Below are positions 43,620 through 56,174 of a DNA stretch of 64,000 bases, one piece after another. Source of the stretch: Fragum whitleyi (lineage: Eukaryota; Mollusca; Bivalvia; Cardiida; Cardiidae). A model generated the notes under the pieces. It did not search any database. It was given only the letters and a program-made list of their open reading frames with translations, and was not told the origin of the DNA. The stretch covers positions 66,103,474 to 66,167,473 of the forward strand of contig OX411543.1 in the NCBI GenBank assembly GCA_948146395.1, read 5' to 3'. Numbering within the stretch: the stretch's first letter is position 1; the number at the start of each line of letters is the position of its first letter. The translations under genes were made by a program, and so were the position numbers.

Positions 43620-43895
43620 GGGCGTAACTACCGTTACGCAATTTACGCAAGGGCGTAAAAGAAATAATCTTCTGTTGAAAGATATCGTTGATGAATGATC
43701 AAATTATCGAAACTACAGCTTATTAAAGCTGTAGTTACGATGTTTTGATAATTCACCAAAGCTCAAATCAAGTAAAGGGAGCGCCGCAGACAGAGGACAC
43801 GCATCATTTGTCAGTCCTAGTATCGCATATATCCTATACATTCTTTGGTTGTCGCCTTCTGAGTGCGTATAAATGTCAAAGCCCTAGATACGCCC
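43620..43895 (+). mobile_element. GGGCGTAAC MITE, most intact copy
   Basis: A 276-bp element from GGGCGTAACTACCGTTACGC to GAGTGCGTATAAATG..CTAGATACGCCC, giving inverted termini GGGCGTA..TACGCCC. At its centre is the palindrome CTACAGCTTATTAAAGCTGTAG. No coding frame. At least seven related segments occur in the window. Confidence 0.8.
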
Positions 43896-44056
43896 ATGTT
43901 CACTGCCCGTGAGTATACATGTACACACAAATTAAGTCAAAAATATAATAAAGGTCTATTCAAGGAAAGTAGGATAAAGGATAACATACCCCTTGGGCGA
44001 CGAAAAGGGGATTATGTGAGTGACGGTGAGCGGACTATATAAGCCCAATCAGGGGA

Positions 44057-44410
44057 TTAGGGGGACACTTTCAATTTGAACGTGGACCAATATGCTTTAT
44101 TATAGTAAGTAAATGTTGATTTTTTAACATCTTGAACTTTTTCAGCAGCTTTCTTTACTGTCGGTCGATCTGATATTATTTCACACAATACATTCAAAAG
44201 CTGTGCCTGCGTAGATCCTAGACTTTTTCTGGGGCCAACCAAGTTATTTTCTTCAGGTTTTATTCGCGGACCGAGCAACACTAGCATGAACCATGGACTC
44301 TCAATATACATAGTATTTAAGGTCCGTGCTTGAACATAGCTGAAGTTTCGATGTTTTCTTCGTCGACTGAACAAAAGATTAAATTTTGTGTACAATATTT
44401 TATTACTCAA
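44057..44410 (-). other. unassigned 117-codon open frame
   Basis: Starts at an ATG and includes the phrases PWFMLVLLGPRIKPEENNLV and GSTQAQLLNVLCEIIS. No domain was recognised and no neighbouring exon is evident. Could be a TE-derived or orphan coding fragment, or chance. Confidence 0.15.
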
Positions 44411-44639
44411 TAACGATAAAATCAGTCTCTATCCCCGGCGAAGTGCATGTCGCATAGCTATTTTGGTATAAGTAAAATTCGGACCGCTTTTTACCACGGC
44501 TTGATTACAATGGGTGAAAGGCTTCGGGATTTCGAGAACTACGCAAGGAAATGAAGTTATGTCTGCTTTCAAAATAAAGAATTGTGCTCACAGTGCACGA
44601 ACAAGAGACTGACGCTCGCGTCGAACCATTCCGATAAAT

Positions 44640-44700
44640 TGACTAGCAAAATGCCGTAACTACAGTTTGTCAAGACTCTAGTTGCGATATTTTACTCGAC
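44640..44700 (+). repeat. decayed centre of GGGCGTAAC MITE
   Basis: CCGTAACTACAGTTTGTCAAG, then ACTCTAGTTGCGATATTTTA resembles the palindromic centre and its right flank. Ends are not recognisable. Confidence 0.4.
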
Positions 44701-44964
44701 CTTTGCAAGCATTATATTGATTATTGAAACATTTTCAATCGGTTTTTCCTCCCAAGTAAAAAGGGTCACGATATGCGCATGGATCAGTCACCGTCGGAAT
44801 TCCTCGGATTACGTCTTGCCAATCGGAACATCACTCGGGCATTTCCGTTATAGCGACACTCGTAAAAACCCAATCGGGAATCATCGTCAATTCTACGGAA
44901 TTAGGTACTTTCCAGTTTACGGAAAAGTCCGAGCGATGTTCCGAATGTCCCAGCCCAGCACTAA

Positions 44965-45006
44965 TACCCCGCTTTACAAGTAAGCATGTGCACGTGCAAA
45001 GCGGGT
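44965..45006. repeat. CCC(A/G)CTTTGCAC hairpin element, copy 3
   Basis: TACCCCGCTTTACAAGTAAG..GTGCAAAGCGGGTTA forms a stem-loop followed by TTTTGCCATCCTG, parallel to the copies at 12393 and 28181. Confidence 0.55.
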
Positions 45007-45693
45007 TACATTGTTTTGCCATCCTGGACGACGGATATTGTTCTTTGTTTTTGGCATGAAAGGACATAGGCTTCGTTCCCGGTATTTGCTTTCGACATAA
45101 ACAACAACAACAATTAAATTTAAAGTTAGTTTTAAAAAGCATCAAATCATGTCATTATTAGGCTACGCTTTGTCAGGTCACACACATGATTCGAAACACT
45201 GAGGCTATCGAGGATTTCCAGCGGGAAAATTTCAAACTGTGAAGGTAGATTTAGAATTATACCTTTTTAACAAATATTTTTCATTTGTATTCATTTTCGA
45301 ATCAATTCCATGATTGACCAGATCTATGATCTAAAATAAAATGTGGATAAATTCGCTCCTCTATTTGTTACTTGAAAAATCTTAATACACCGTGACTGCA
45401 GCTAAAATAAGCTGATTATTTCATGATTTAATGATCATCCATATTTGCCACTTGACAAATCTTGGAATTGTACTCATATGATAAAAAAGATATACTATCC
45501 GAATTTTAGCGCGATCAGAAAACTTGGTTTTACTGAAGAAAATGCTGGATTCCAGCATTTTATTAATAAAAACCATGTTTCTCAAAATTTATATTTTCAC
45601 TTCATATTTTGACAAGTATCAAATTATCTTTTATGTGTACAGATAGTTATTCCCTTGTATTTTACAGTTTCAGATTGTAGCCTGGATGGTCGT

Positions 45694-45770
45694 GGTGGAT
45701 GGCAGAAGATATGGTGGATGGCAGAAGATATGGTAGATGGCAGAAGATATGGTGGATGGCACATCAACAA
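45694..45770 (+). repeat. 19-bp minisatellite
   Basis: Four units of GGTGGATGGCAGAAGATAT, the third with one substitution and the last incomplete. Confidence 0.9.
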
Positions 45771-46313
45771 CTATTCAGAGTTAAGTGCTATTTATTTATC
45801 TAAATTATCCAGTCATCAGTCATTTAAAATGTAATTGTTAAACAAAGATGATAAAGGAGTGTCTTTTCTTTTGGCATCATCATCATTATTTTCAAAATTA
45901 ATCACTTCATAATTACATCGAAAAATCTAGATAGATGAAAGTATAAGAGAACTGGGCCCAGCTTTTACTTTCATCATAAATGAGGTAAAACAATTTGAGA
46001 AATATATAGGTACCGATAGATTTCTACAAATTGTTTTGGTTAATAATTAATTAATTAAGTTTGGAAAAAAAATAAGAATTGATGACAATCAAGGTCAAAT
46101 TCGTACCAAGTATGATAGTTAGGATTTGACGATGTAAGATTTTGTTTGTACTTAACTCCAGAGGAAGTGATACATAGTAAGTGTATATTACAAATAATAT
46201 TAATTCATTTATTGGGGTTTCAATGTCACTTTCAACAGTATTTCAGTCATAGCACGGAAAATCTTCTAGCCATGGACTCGGACCCCTGATAGTTCAAACC
46301 CCAGTATTTATCT
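45771..46313. other. AT-rich intergenic
   Basis: No gene or repeat termini recognised. Confidence 0.4.
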
Positions 46314-46529
46314 TTTTTTTTTCTACTTAAAACCTATTTATTTTACATCAATTGGGAAACAAGTTCTTACAACTTGGATTAATCCCTCTTGATTCTGCTT
46401 CCTGGAATATTCACCAGTGCTCGCGCCGAATGTGTGGGCCAATGAAAGAACCAAGATAGATAGCGGCTCCCGGGAATCAAACTCAGGACCTTTGGGTCAA
46501 GAGGCCTACGCTCTACCACTAGACCATGG
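46314..46529 (-). mobile_element. tRNA-derived SINE, copy 2
   Basis: On the minus strand it starts TCCATGGTCTAGTGGTAGAG (A-box-like), then GAGTTTGATTCCCGGGAG (B-box-like), and ends AAGTTGTAAGAACTTG..GATGTAAAATAAATAGGTT. The same family as 11555-11758, better preserved in the tRNA-related part. Confidence 0.85.
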
Positions 46530-46839
46530 ACATTTTTTTTTCAATGGCACATTCAAAATACAGGTAGAATGAATGTGGTATTTATGCAAGTACGTCAGAC
46601 CAATTAACAGTACAGGTATGCCAGTATTTTCACACCACCTACCCTCCTAACCATGAATTCCTGATAGTTTTTCATTGGGTATGACATACATTTACCGCTC
46701 CAAAGTCTGGCAGACATCTGTAAGTATATTAAGATAAATAGGTTCTTTACACAATCTGACACATCGTAACTCGATATACTTTCATAGATTGTTTTTTGCT
46801 GATAAAAGTAAATTGGGATGGTTTATTTGAACTTGTCAG

Positions 46840-48890
46840 CATATTTTAACTGGACAATGCATCACAGTTCAGACCAATGTCTCTCTAAGTGTTCTCCTAG
46901 CAAAATGTCAATTAGTAAGGATAATTTATTCTAACCTGTCAACAAATTTAAACTAGACAATGCACAAAGGTTCCAATCATTATCTCTACTTGTTCTTGTG
47001 GAAAGAATTTAATCAGTTAGGATAATTTATTCCAACCTGTCAAAATATTTTCAAAGGACTATATGTCGTGGTTCCAACCAATTTCACATAATTGCTCTTG
47101 CAAATGTTTATAAGTAAGTTAATAAGTTACAATAATTTATACCAATCTGCCTTAATATTTAACTGGACAATGTAGCACAATTAATACCATTGTCGCACTT
47201 CCTGTTCTTGAGGAAATAAGTTAGTTATTTAGTTAGGATGATTTATTTTCCAACCTGCCAAATTGTTAAACTGGACAATGCACGGTGATTCCCTCCGATT
47301 TCAGAGTATGTGTCCTTCCAGATATAAGTCAACTAGTTATTATAATTAATTTCTACCTGTCAGCATATTTTAACTGGAAAAAAAATCACAGGTCCGACCA
47401 ATGTCTATGTGTTCTCATGGAAAATTAGTTGAGTAGGTCAGATAATCAATTCCTATCATTTTTGTCCTACTTGCCAACATATTTAAACTTGACAATCACC
47501 AGTCCAGTCTAAATGATGACTCTGTATGTGTTCTTGTGGAAACAAGTTAATTAGTAGGATAATTTTTTCTGTCCCGCCAAATTATCTTATCAGGACAATG
47601 CATCACTGTTCCAATCAATGTCTCAATTAAAATGTGTCCTTTTGGAAATAAAACAATTAGCAAGGATAATTCATTACAACCTGCCAAGTTATTTTTACTG
47701 GACAATACACCAAGGTTCAAATCAATGTGTCTTTAGGCTTTATTGTGGATATCAATTAAGTAGTTAAGATAATTTAGTTATTCTAACCTGCCAAATTGTT
47801 TTAACTTGGCAATGCACTACGGTTCCAATCCATTTCTCTGTGTTCTAGCATAAATAAATTAATGAGTAAGGATAGCTAATTTCAACCTACAAATCTATTT
47901 TTACTGGACAATGCATCACATTTTGAATCAATGTCTCTATATGTATTCTCGCGGAAATAAGTTAATGAGTTAGGATAATTGATTTCAACCTTTCAACATA
48001 CTTTAACTGGACAATGCATCTCGGTTTGAATCAAAGTCTCTCTATATGTTCTTGCGGAAGTAAGTTTGCTTAATGTATTTCAACCTTTCAACGTACATAA
48101 ACTGGACAATGCATCTTGGTTTGAATCAAAGTCTCTCTATATGTTCTTGCGGAAGTAAGTTTGCTTAATGTATTTCAACCTTTCAACATACATAAACTGG
48201 ACAATGCATCTTGGTTTGAATCAATGTCTCTCTATATGTTCTTGCAGAAGTAAGTTTTCTTAATGTATTTAAACCTTTCAACATACTTTAACTGGACAAT
48301 GCATCTTGGTTTGAATCAATGTCTTTCTATATGTTCTTGTGGAAATAAGTAAGGATAGTTTTTTTAACCTAAGAAATAATGGACAATGCATTGTGGTTCA
48401 AATCAATGTCTCTCTATGTGCTCTCTTGGTTATAACTTAATAAGTTAGGATAATTTATTCCAACCTGTATGAATAAATGAATTGGACAATGCTCTCGATG
48501 ATTTAAGTTAATTAATGAGTTACAATAATTTATTCCGACCACTTTACATATTTTATCTGGAAAATGCATTGTGGGATATACCAAAGTCACATTACATGCT
48601 CTCGCAGGATATAAGTATCAAAGTAAACAAGTTCAGATAATTTATTCCAACCTTCCTACATATTTTAACTGGACAATGCAACACGGCTCCGTCTAATGTC
48701 ACACTATGTGTTCTCATTGATATAAGTAAGTGAATTATTCAGGCTAAGTAGTTAGGATATGTTTTTTCTAACCTACAAAAACATGGCTTTACTGGTCAAT
48801 GTATCCAGGTTCCCACAAAAGTGCACTCTATATTTTTACGGATATAAGTAGGTTCTTTAGTTTTTTCCAACCTCTCAATATATAATTTTT
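46840..48890 (+). repeat. degenerate ~93-118-bp tandem array
   Basis: About twenty diverged units recognised by TTTAACTGGACAATGCATCA, followed by a TCAATGTCTCTCTATGTGTT stretch and AATTAGTTAGGATAATTTAT. Units at about 48000-48340 (with TTGGTTTGAATCAAAGTCTC) are much closer to one another than the rest, showing a recent local expansion. Confidence 0.9.
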
Positions 48891-49369
48891 CGGTTATTCA
48901 TTTTCGTAGATATCTTACTTTTGTTCATATTTATTTTACTCTGATATTCGCGGCAGAATCTGTAGAACAATTTGTTAACAAAAGGTCCTATGTGCACATT
49001 TATCCTTTTCTCACACAGTTTTCTAATAGTAATTTAGTTAAGTTGATAATCATTAACCTTACTTATTTACTCTATTTCTATCTTTACTAATTGTATTAAC
49101 ATTAATTCATTCATAAATCACTACTGCATAATTCATCTTATGGTAAGTCTATACTGGTAGTTAAGATGTAAGGTTAGTGGATTATCAAGATAAACAATCT
49201 CCCATCTAAATGTTTAAAATGTTTAAGATTAATTTAAAATTTACACAGAAATTATCAAATTGTTAAAATCCACACATATTTTTTTTCTCTCTCTTCTGTT
49301 AAAGCATCACATTTTCACAATCATAATCTTCATTTACCATCTAATGAATATCTTGTCAGTGGCCAAAGC

Positions 49370-50075
49370 ACCGTTCTATTATTGCACCCATCCTTTACAA
49401 CACCATTTATACAACATGATGCTTAGGAAGGTCTTGTAAGTGCTCTATTTTACACACTACTTTATGATTGTAATATATCGACCTTTGGTGGTCAAAACCT
49501 CGTAATTACAGCTTGAAAGCTGGAGTTATAATGTTTTGATCGCCCATTGAGGATATGTCTATGTAGTCTGCCTGCCAGTGTCACTCTTACTAATATCCCT
49601 CATCCTTTGTGGTGCGCAATTCATACAACATGATGCTTAGTTAGGTCTTTTAAGTGCTCGTTTATCCATTTTACACACTACTTTATGATTGTAATATATC
49701 GGCCTTGGTGGTCAAAACCTCGTAATTACAGCTTGAAAGCTGGAGTTATAATGTTCTGATCGCCCATTGATGATATGTCTATGTAGTCTGCCTGCCAGCT
49801 TCACTCTTACCAATATCCCTTATCCTTTGTGGCGCCATTCATACAACATTATACTTAGTTAGGTCTTTTAAGTGCTCGTTCATCCATTTTACACACTACT
49901 TTGATTGTAATATATCGGCCTTTGGTGGTCAAAACCTCGTAATTACAGCTTTAAAGCTGGAGTTGTGATGTTTTGATCGCCCATTGATGATATGTCTATG
50001 TAGTCAGCCTGCCAGCTTCATTCTTACCAATATCCCTCATCCTTTGTGGGGCCATTTATACAACATTATACTTAG
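49370..50075 (+). repeat. ~220-bp tandem array containing a MITE-like palindrome
   Basis: Three full units and a partial fourth. The phrase ATTACAGCTTGAAAGCTGG lies near 49506, 49726 and 49943 (spacing 220 and 217). The palindrome plus TATAATGTTTTGATCGCCCA resembles the centre of the GGGCGTAAC MITE (CAGCTTATTAAAGCTGTAG, then TTACGATGTTTTGAT). Confidence 0.85.
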
Positions 50076-50149
50076 GTAGGTCCTGAATGAGCACATTCAT
50101 TTCACACAGTTTTCTTTTTGTAATAAATATCTGTAAATAATGATTACCT

Positions 50150-50770
50150 AAGGTGTTTGTATTAGTCTATTGAGTCTGGCAGATATACTAACAATATTAA
50201 CAATAACAAACATGTTAATTTGAGCCACATAATTAAAGTCATGTGTTTTAGAATTCAGATTTATGTGTCATTATATTTGTAAGTAGATTGTTACATAATA
50301 ATTTGGCTATATAGTCTGGCAGCTTTACTTACAAAGTTAATACTAATAACAAAATATTTATGTATTAAAATATAAGCATTGGGGCCCCATTATTAGTGTT
50401 ATATGTTTATAGTTCATTAAGATTGGTGTGTCATTATATTTGTCAATTTAATTGTATTTGTCTACTTGTGTATAGTCTGTCAGCCTTACTAACAATATTA
50501 ATAAACATGTATATAAGAGTAATTTCATAAATTTTAAGATAAGAGATTAGATGTGTCTGTCAGCTTTACTAACAATATTTCTTTAATAAACATGTTAATA
50601 AGAGCCTCATCATAGATGTTATGTTTAAGTTTAGATGCATCTGCCAGCTTAGCTAACCAATTTTACTAACAATATTAATATTAATAAACATATTAATTAG
50701 AGCCTTATCATGAATGTTATGTGTTTAGAGTTTAGATGTGTCTGCCAGCTTTACTTACAATATAAATCAC
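50150..50770 (+). repeat. degenerate tandem array, unit ~85-160 bp
   Basis: CTGCCAGCTTTACTAACAAT followed by ATTAATAAACATGTTAAT and a GAGCC.CAT.AT block recurs at about 50170, 50320, 50480, 50555, 50645 and 50742. Spacing is uneven and divergence is high. Confidence 0.75.
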
Positions 50771-51589
50771 TAGAACTTTTTTTAAATCTGCATAATAGAA
50801 GTTTAACGTTCATAGATTTATGATATTTTTGTCATTATATTGGTCCATAAGATCTTTCTCGCATCATGTTTAAAAAGACATTTAAATGTAAGATGTATTA
50901 GGATTATTAACACTTACAAAAGTGTTGCATTGAGCACTCAAAATACTTTTTCCCTTTCTTGCTCCTTTCTTTCTTTCTATTTTGGTACAAACATCATTCG
51001 TTTTCTTTTGATCAATGGCCTCAGAATCCTTTTCATCTTTAAGTACCAACAACATCAACAGTCAAACCAATTTTTGCAAGTCATCAAATATTCAGGTCTC
51101 AAGATTTTAAAAATTTGGTAGCAAAACTCTCAAATCACGTTTAAAATCTCCCCAATATATACCCTATATAAAGTCATAACTGATTATAGTAGTAGTAGTA
51201 GTGGTACTAGTAGTAATTATACAATTTTCACACTCATCCCTTCAACAATAGTATGTGCACATTTATTCATTTCACTTAAATTTTCTTATTGTTATCTATG
51301 TCTGTATATAATGATTATCAATAATCCCTGCATGTTTCTCGAACTCTCTCTCCTTTACTAACTATATTGACATTAAAAGCATGTTAACTACACACATATT
51401 GTTATATTATTGTATTTGTCAATGAGATTTATTAAGTATCTGGATCAACGCAATTCTGTGTTTGATACATATTAAGAAATCAAGGCAATATAAAACCGCA
51501 AAAATGTTTTTCCTCTTCTTCAATTCTCTTTAAGAGTTAAGACTTTTTTGTCATTAAATTCTAAGATTTAAACGGTAGTCAATCTTGCG
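50771..51589. other. spacer between tandem arrays
   Basis: AT-rich, with a short (AGT)n run near 51188-51215. The open frame at 50840-51121 has no recognisable domain. Confidence 0.4.
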
Positions 51590-54010
51590 TTTTGTTTTGA
51601 ATGACATTTATAAAATCCACCGTTATCATCTTCATGGCCTGTCGCAAAACAGTCGTAACTGTTTATGTTTATAGGCAGTTACAATTGTTTTGCAATGAGC
51701 CTCAATCTACCTTGTGATACGAATTGACCTGCTCACTTTGTGTTTTCAATGACTGTTAATTATAGGATACATGTATATATACCAATTAACAAATAATGGG
51801 AACATGTGATAATTTGGCATTCCTTTTCAAATATTGAATCGTTGTTTTTGCCAAAATCTTGGGTACATTGTCTAGTTTTGAAGCAAATTCTTCTAAACAT
51901 TGGTGGCGCCGTCCATTATATACATAATATCAACAATTTAGGTAGTGTTGTAAGAGTTTTAGTGTTTATACTAATATGTCAATAGGAATAAGAGGAGTAC
52001 AGAATAATATGGACAGACCATCTCAAATTGTGTTCTGAAATGTCTATTAATTATGGGATTCATACAGAAATTATACAAATCAATGACACCTGCGATAATT
52101 TGGCTTCCCTTTCCACTATTGCATCTTTATTTTAGCTGGCATCTTCAATTTTCCCTTCAATTCTCCCTTGTGTGCATTGTCAAATTCCTCTAAATATTGG
52201 CAGCAAAGTCCATTAGTCAATAAGTTAATTAGGTTGAATTGTAAGTGTTTAAAGTATCTACATTAAAATGGATCCCAGCTCACATTGTGTTTTCAATGAC
52301 TCAGTTCTTTATAGGATTCAAACAGCAATTGAAAAAAAATTAATCCTGCAATTGAACTTACAATTTGGCTTTCCCATTGTGCTATTGCATAGTTATCAAA
52401 CAGCCAACAGCATCAATTCTGCCCTGTATGCATTGTCTAGATGTCAAGGATATTATTCTTAATATTTGCATTGACATCCATTTCAAAGTCAATAGTAAGT
52501 CTATATTGTACAAGTTTTAGTATGAGTATGTCAATAGGATTTTAAGGTGAAAGGTATAATACAGATTGATCGGCTAACATTGTGTTTTGATTGACTCGAT
52601 TAATTGATTAGGATTCATATGGAAATCATCAAATTAAAGGAACCTGTGGTAATGTGTATTTTTCCTCCTCCACAATTTTCTCTTTATTTCTTCCAACATC
52701 ATTTAATCTTGCTTGGCTGCATTGTCTAGCTTTAAGCACATTTTTTTAAATATTCATGGTGACTTCTATAGAATAGTAAATTAGTTCAGCGGTTTAATCA
52801 AGAGTTCATGATAACAATCAAATAAGATTTAAAAGTTTATGGTATATGCATTGACCAACGCGCATTGTGTTTTGAATGACTCGGTTAACTATTGGAATCA
52901 TGTGGAAATTAAATCAAATTAAACTTAGTCTTTGTGGTGACATCAATTATAAAGCCAATTAGTTAAGTTGAAATTTTAGCTTGAAGGGTATGAATGATAT
53001 GTCAATACGATTTAAAAATGTTTGGTATACAGATACAGACAAATTCACATTTTGTTTTGAATGTCCCGGTTATTTATAGGAATCATGCGCAATTCAGAAC
53101 AAATTACATAAACACCTGAGATATTGAGACTTTATTCACATTTCTGCTATCATTTTGTTATCAATGCAAAAATTGTCCTTTTTCCTTGTGTGTATTGTCT
53201 AGTTTTCAAGCAAATTATTCCAAATATTCGCAGATACGTACATTATGAAGTTAACAAGTTAGGTTATATTGTAAGAGTTTAAGTGGTCATATTATTATGT
53301 CAATAGTTTTTAAATATGTATGGGATGATACAGATTTGCCAACTTTCAAATTGTTTAAATGATTTAGTGATTTAAAGGGACCATGTTTAAATTTAAGGAA
53401 ATAAAGATATTGTGGCTTTTTTAGCTTGATTTTACAGAGAATCGGAGGGCTATTCCGATTACTTGATCAAGTGTTTGTGTTGGCGAAATCTTTTGGTTAG
53501 GTCTTTGTGCAACTGTGTCAAATCTGTTTCTACTTCAGCTATTGCTTGGAAAGTTTTCACATAATTCTGTTACTATAACATCAGCCTCTAGACAAAGATT
53601 CATTACTGTGATATCCATTATATAGTAAATGCCTTTGGTTGTATTGTTAGAGCAATTATGCCAAGATTTAAATGAGGATGATAAATACAGACCAACCTGC
53701 GTTGTATTTTCTATGTCTCCCTTTAAAGACAGTTTTGTATAGGATTCATCTAAAAATTAAAATAAATTAAAGTTACCTGCCTAATATGGATTTATCCCCT
53801 TTCTGCTAATGTTTTCCAATTTCTGCCAATAATACTCAGTTCTTCCTCACTGTGCATTGTCTTGTTTTTAAGAACTTTATTCTTTTTCTTTGATGCTTGG
53901 TATTAATCAGTTAACCATAGGATTTCTGCTAAAATTAAAACTAATTGAATAAACCTGCCTATATCTGCTAAACATTCATTCTTCCTTGTGTGCATTGTCT
54001 AGTTATCAAG
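51590..54010 (+). repeat. degenerate tandem array, unit ~180-350 bp
   Basis: Eight diverged units marked by CATTGTGTTTTGAATGACTC..GGTTAATTATAGGATTCAT near 51735, 52025, 52278, 52579, 52863, 53047, 53345 and 53698. Within units are TGTGTGCATTGTCTAGTTTT and TATGTCAATAGGATTTAAA. Unequal lengths suggest internal deletions. Confidence 0.8.
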
Positions 54011-54360
54011 CTGTAAATACTGCTTGTAAGTTGTATTTATTACATTTCCGTCTGCCAATGAAGTGATAATACATTTCTGCTAATAGTCCTTTTTAATTTG
54101 GAATAAGTTGAAATTGCACAATTCAGAACTGTTGTAAGTACCTGTATTCATTCAGGCTCTTACATGAGTTTTGCATTGGGCTATATATCAAAATTTGTCA
54201 ATGGTAATTGAATTGGGAATAATTAAGGTTAAAAGGAAATCTTGGTAAGCTTCCTGGTTCATGGAGTACATGGTAAGATGCTTTTGAAGGCACTGACTGA
54301 ATGTCATGGTTGGTTGCAAGGCTACTGGGAGGTTTGTAATGGACAAGGCCTGCCTTAACT

Positions 54361-54840
54361 TGGTGGTGGTTGATGGTAGACAATCAATGTGGGATTTGGT
54401 GTTTGGTGGACAATGACTGAACTTGGTGGTTGGCTGACTCATCTTGGTGGATGGTGGACAATCAATGTGGGATTTTGTGTTTGGTGGACAATGACTGAAC
54501 TTGGTGGTTGGCTGACTCATCTTGGTGGATGGTGGACAATCAATGTGGGATTTGGTGTTTGGTGGACAATGACAGAACTTGGTGGTTGGCTGACTCATCT
54601 TGGTGGATGGTGGACAATCAATGTGGGATTTGGTGTTTGGTGGACAATGACTGAACTTGGTGGTTGGCTGACTCATCTTGGTGGATGGTAGACAATCAAT
54701 GTGGGATTTGGTGTTTGGTGGACAATGACTGAACTTGGTGGTTGGCTGACTCATCTTGGTGGATGGTGGACAATCAATGTGGGATTTGGTGTTTGGTGGA
54801 CAATGACAGAACTTGGTGGTTGGCTGACTCATCTTGGTGG
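54361..54840 (-). repeat. 78-bp tandem array, open in frame on both strands
   Basis: Six near-identical 78-bp units (GTGGGATTT at 54389, 54467, 54545, 54623, 54701, 54779). Because 78 is 26 codons, the array is open through its length on both strands. The minus strand reads MSQPTTKFSHCPPNTKSHID then CPPSTK per unit and continues to a stop at 54188 (214 residues from ATG 54832). No domain or splice support was recognised, so it is annotated as a repeat rather than a gene. Confidence 0.9.
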
Positions 54841-55384
54841 ATTGTAGAAGAATTGAAAAAAGCCAATCTGACAGTAGTTATGTAAGTAAACCCATTACCA
54901 GATGACATGTTACACACATGTTAATTAAAATAATTTGCAAACAACAATTTTTAGTTGTTGAAATTTTAAAAATCATAGAATTTAGGGTGAGGGGTGGGGG
55001 GGGGGGGGAATAAACATTGTGAACTATGAAGATATTGTTTAATTGCTACATTACATATTAGAAACTTCTTTTTCCATTTTTTTAAAGCTTAAAATCTTCA
55101 AAAACCGAAAAAGTGTAGCAAAATGTAAAACTCTTTGCACTTATTTGCAAGTGATACTCTTTGCACTTATTTGCCAGTGATTATGTATCAGAATTTCTAA
55201 AATTACAATGAAACTTTGTAACAGATCACACTTTCGGTTTAGTAAGAATCCATTTGAAACGGGTTTTCTCCAAGTGAAAGATTATTTCCCTTGAAATTGA
55301 TTTACTCTCATAATAAATTTATTCTAATGACATTCATATGGCAGCCTTGGTAGTAATTTAGTGACAAGTTATATTTTTTTCCAG

Positions 55385-55526
55385 ATGAAGTCCAAAGCCC
55401 AGGTAATCTATGATGAATACAACTCTATGAAGGCCTTGATTGCTGTATTCATTGACAGAAAACCCGTAGAGACAAGACGGGGGTCACATACCTGGACACA
55501 AACTATCGGAATATACCCCAAAACAG
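55385..55526 (+). other. exon-like segment, copy 1
   Basis: Preceded by ATTTTTTTCCAG and followed by GTTGGT after AAAACAG. The sequence (GATGAATAC..TCTATGAAGGCC..) is duplicated at 55849-55976 with the same acceptor and donor positions. It is open in one frame for 65 codons in this copy but broken in the other, so a non-coding transcript or gene relic is more likely than a conserved protein. Confidence 0.3.
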
Positions 55527-55848
55527 GTTGGTTACCTCTTTCATGGGGATCACACTGACAAAAATCGTTTGTTTACAAAAGTTTAATTAGATTTCTAGTT
55601 TCATACCTTCATGAAATAACAAAGCCTCATCATGATAAATTGTCTCAACTTCTACCATATAATATAGATAATTAAAGACACTTGATGTTATTTTCTATAT
55701 TCTCTTTTTGTTTCACTGCCTGCTTCTTATTGGAGGAAATCTTTAGCAAGAATAGTTGAAAAGCCCAAAGCTTAGCTATTTGATTGAATAAAAATTCAAT
55801 AGGATAAGGTTTAAGTTTAATTCAGTGACACATTTTTGTTTTTTACAG

Positions 55849-55976
55849 AGAAAATCTTAAGCCAGGTGATCTATGATGAATACTTCTCTATATCAAGACC
55901 CTGATTGCTGTAATTGAAGTTAGACCAGACTGGAGTCACCTGGACTTTACAAACTGTGGAAATACCTCAATAACAG
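55849..55976 (+). other. exon-like segment, copy 2
   Basis: TTTTTTACAG precedes it and AATAACAG|GTTGGT follows. About 60-70% alike by eye to 55385-55526, including CAGGTGATCTATGATGAATA and AACAGGTTGGT. The frame is interrupted. Confidence 0.3.
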
Positions 55977-56174
55977 GTTGGTAAGCTCAAACAGGGAACA
56001 CAATAACAAACTTTGTGGAGGACTTTAGAGCTGAGAGAAGTACAGTTGATATCGCTCTTTCAACCACCTATTAAGTGACCATTTTATTAAGCAACCATTG
56101 TAAAAAATCCTTTCAATGATACTATGAAGCAAAGTCTCTGAAAAGTAGGACATTTTGTAACATACAGTTGTTCA

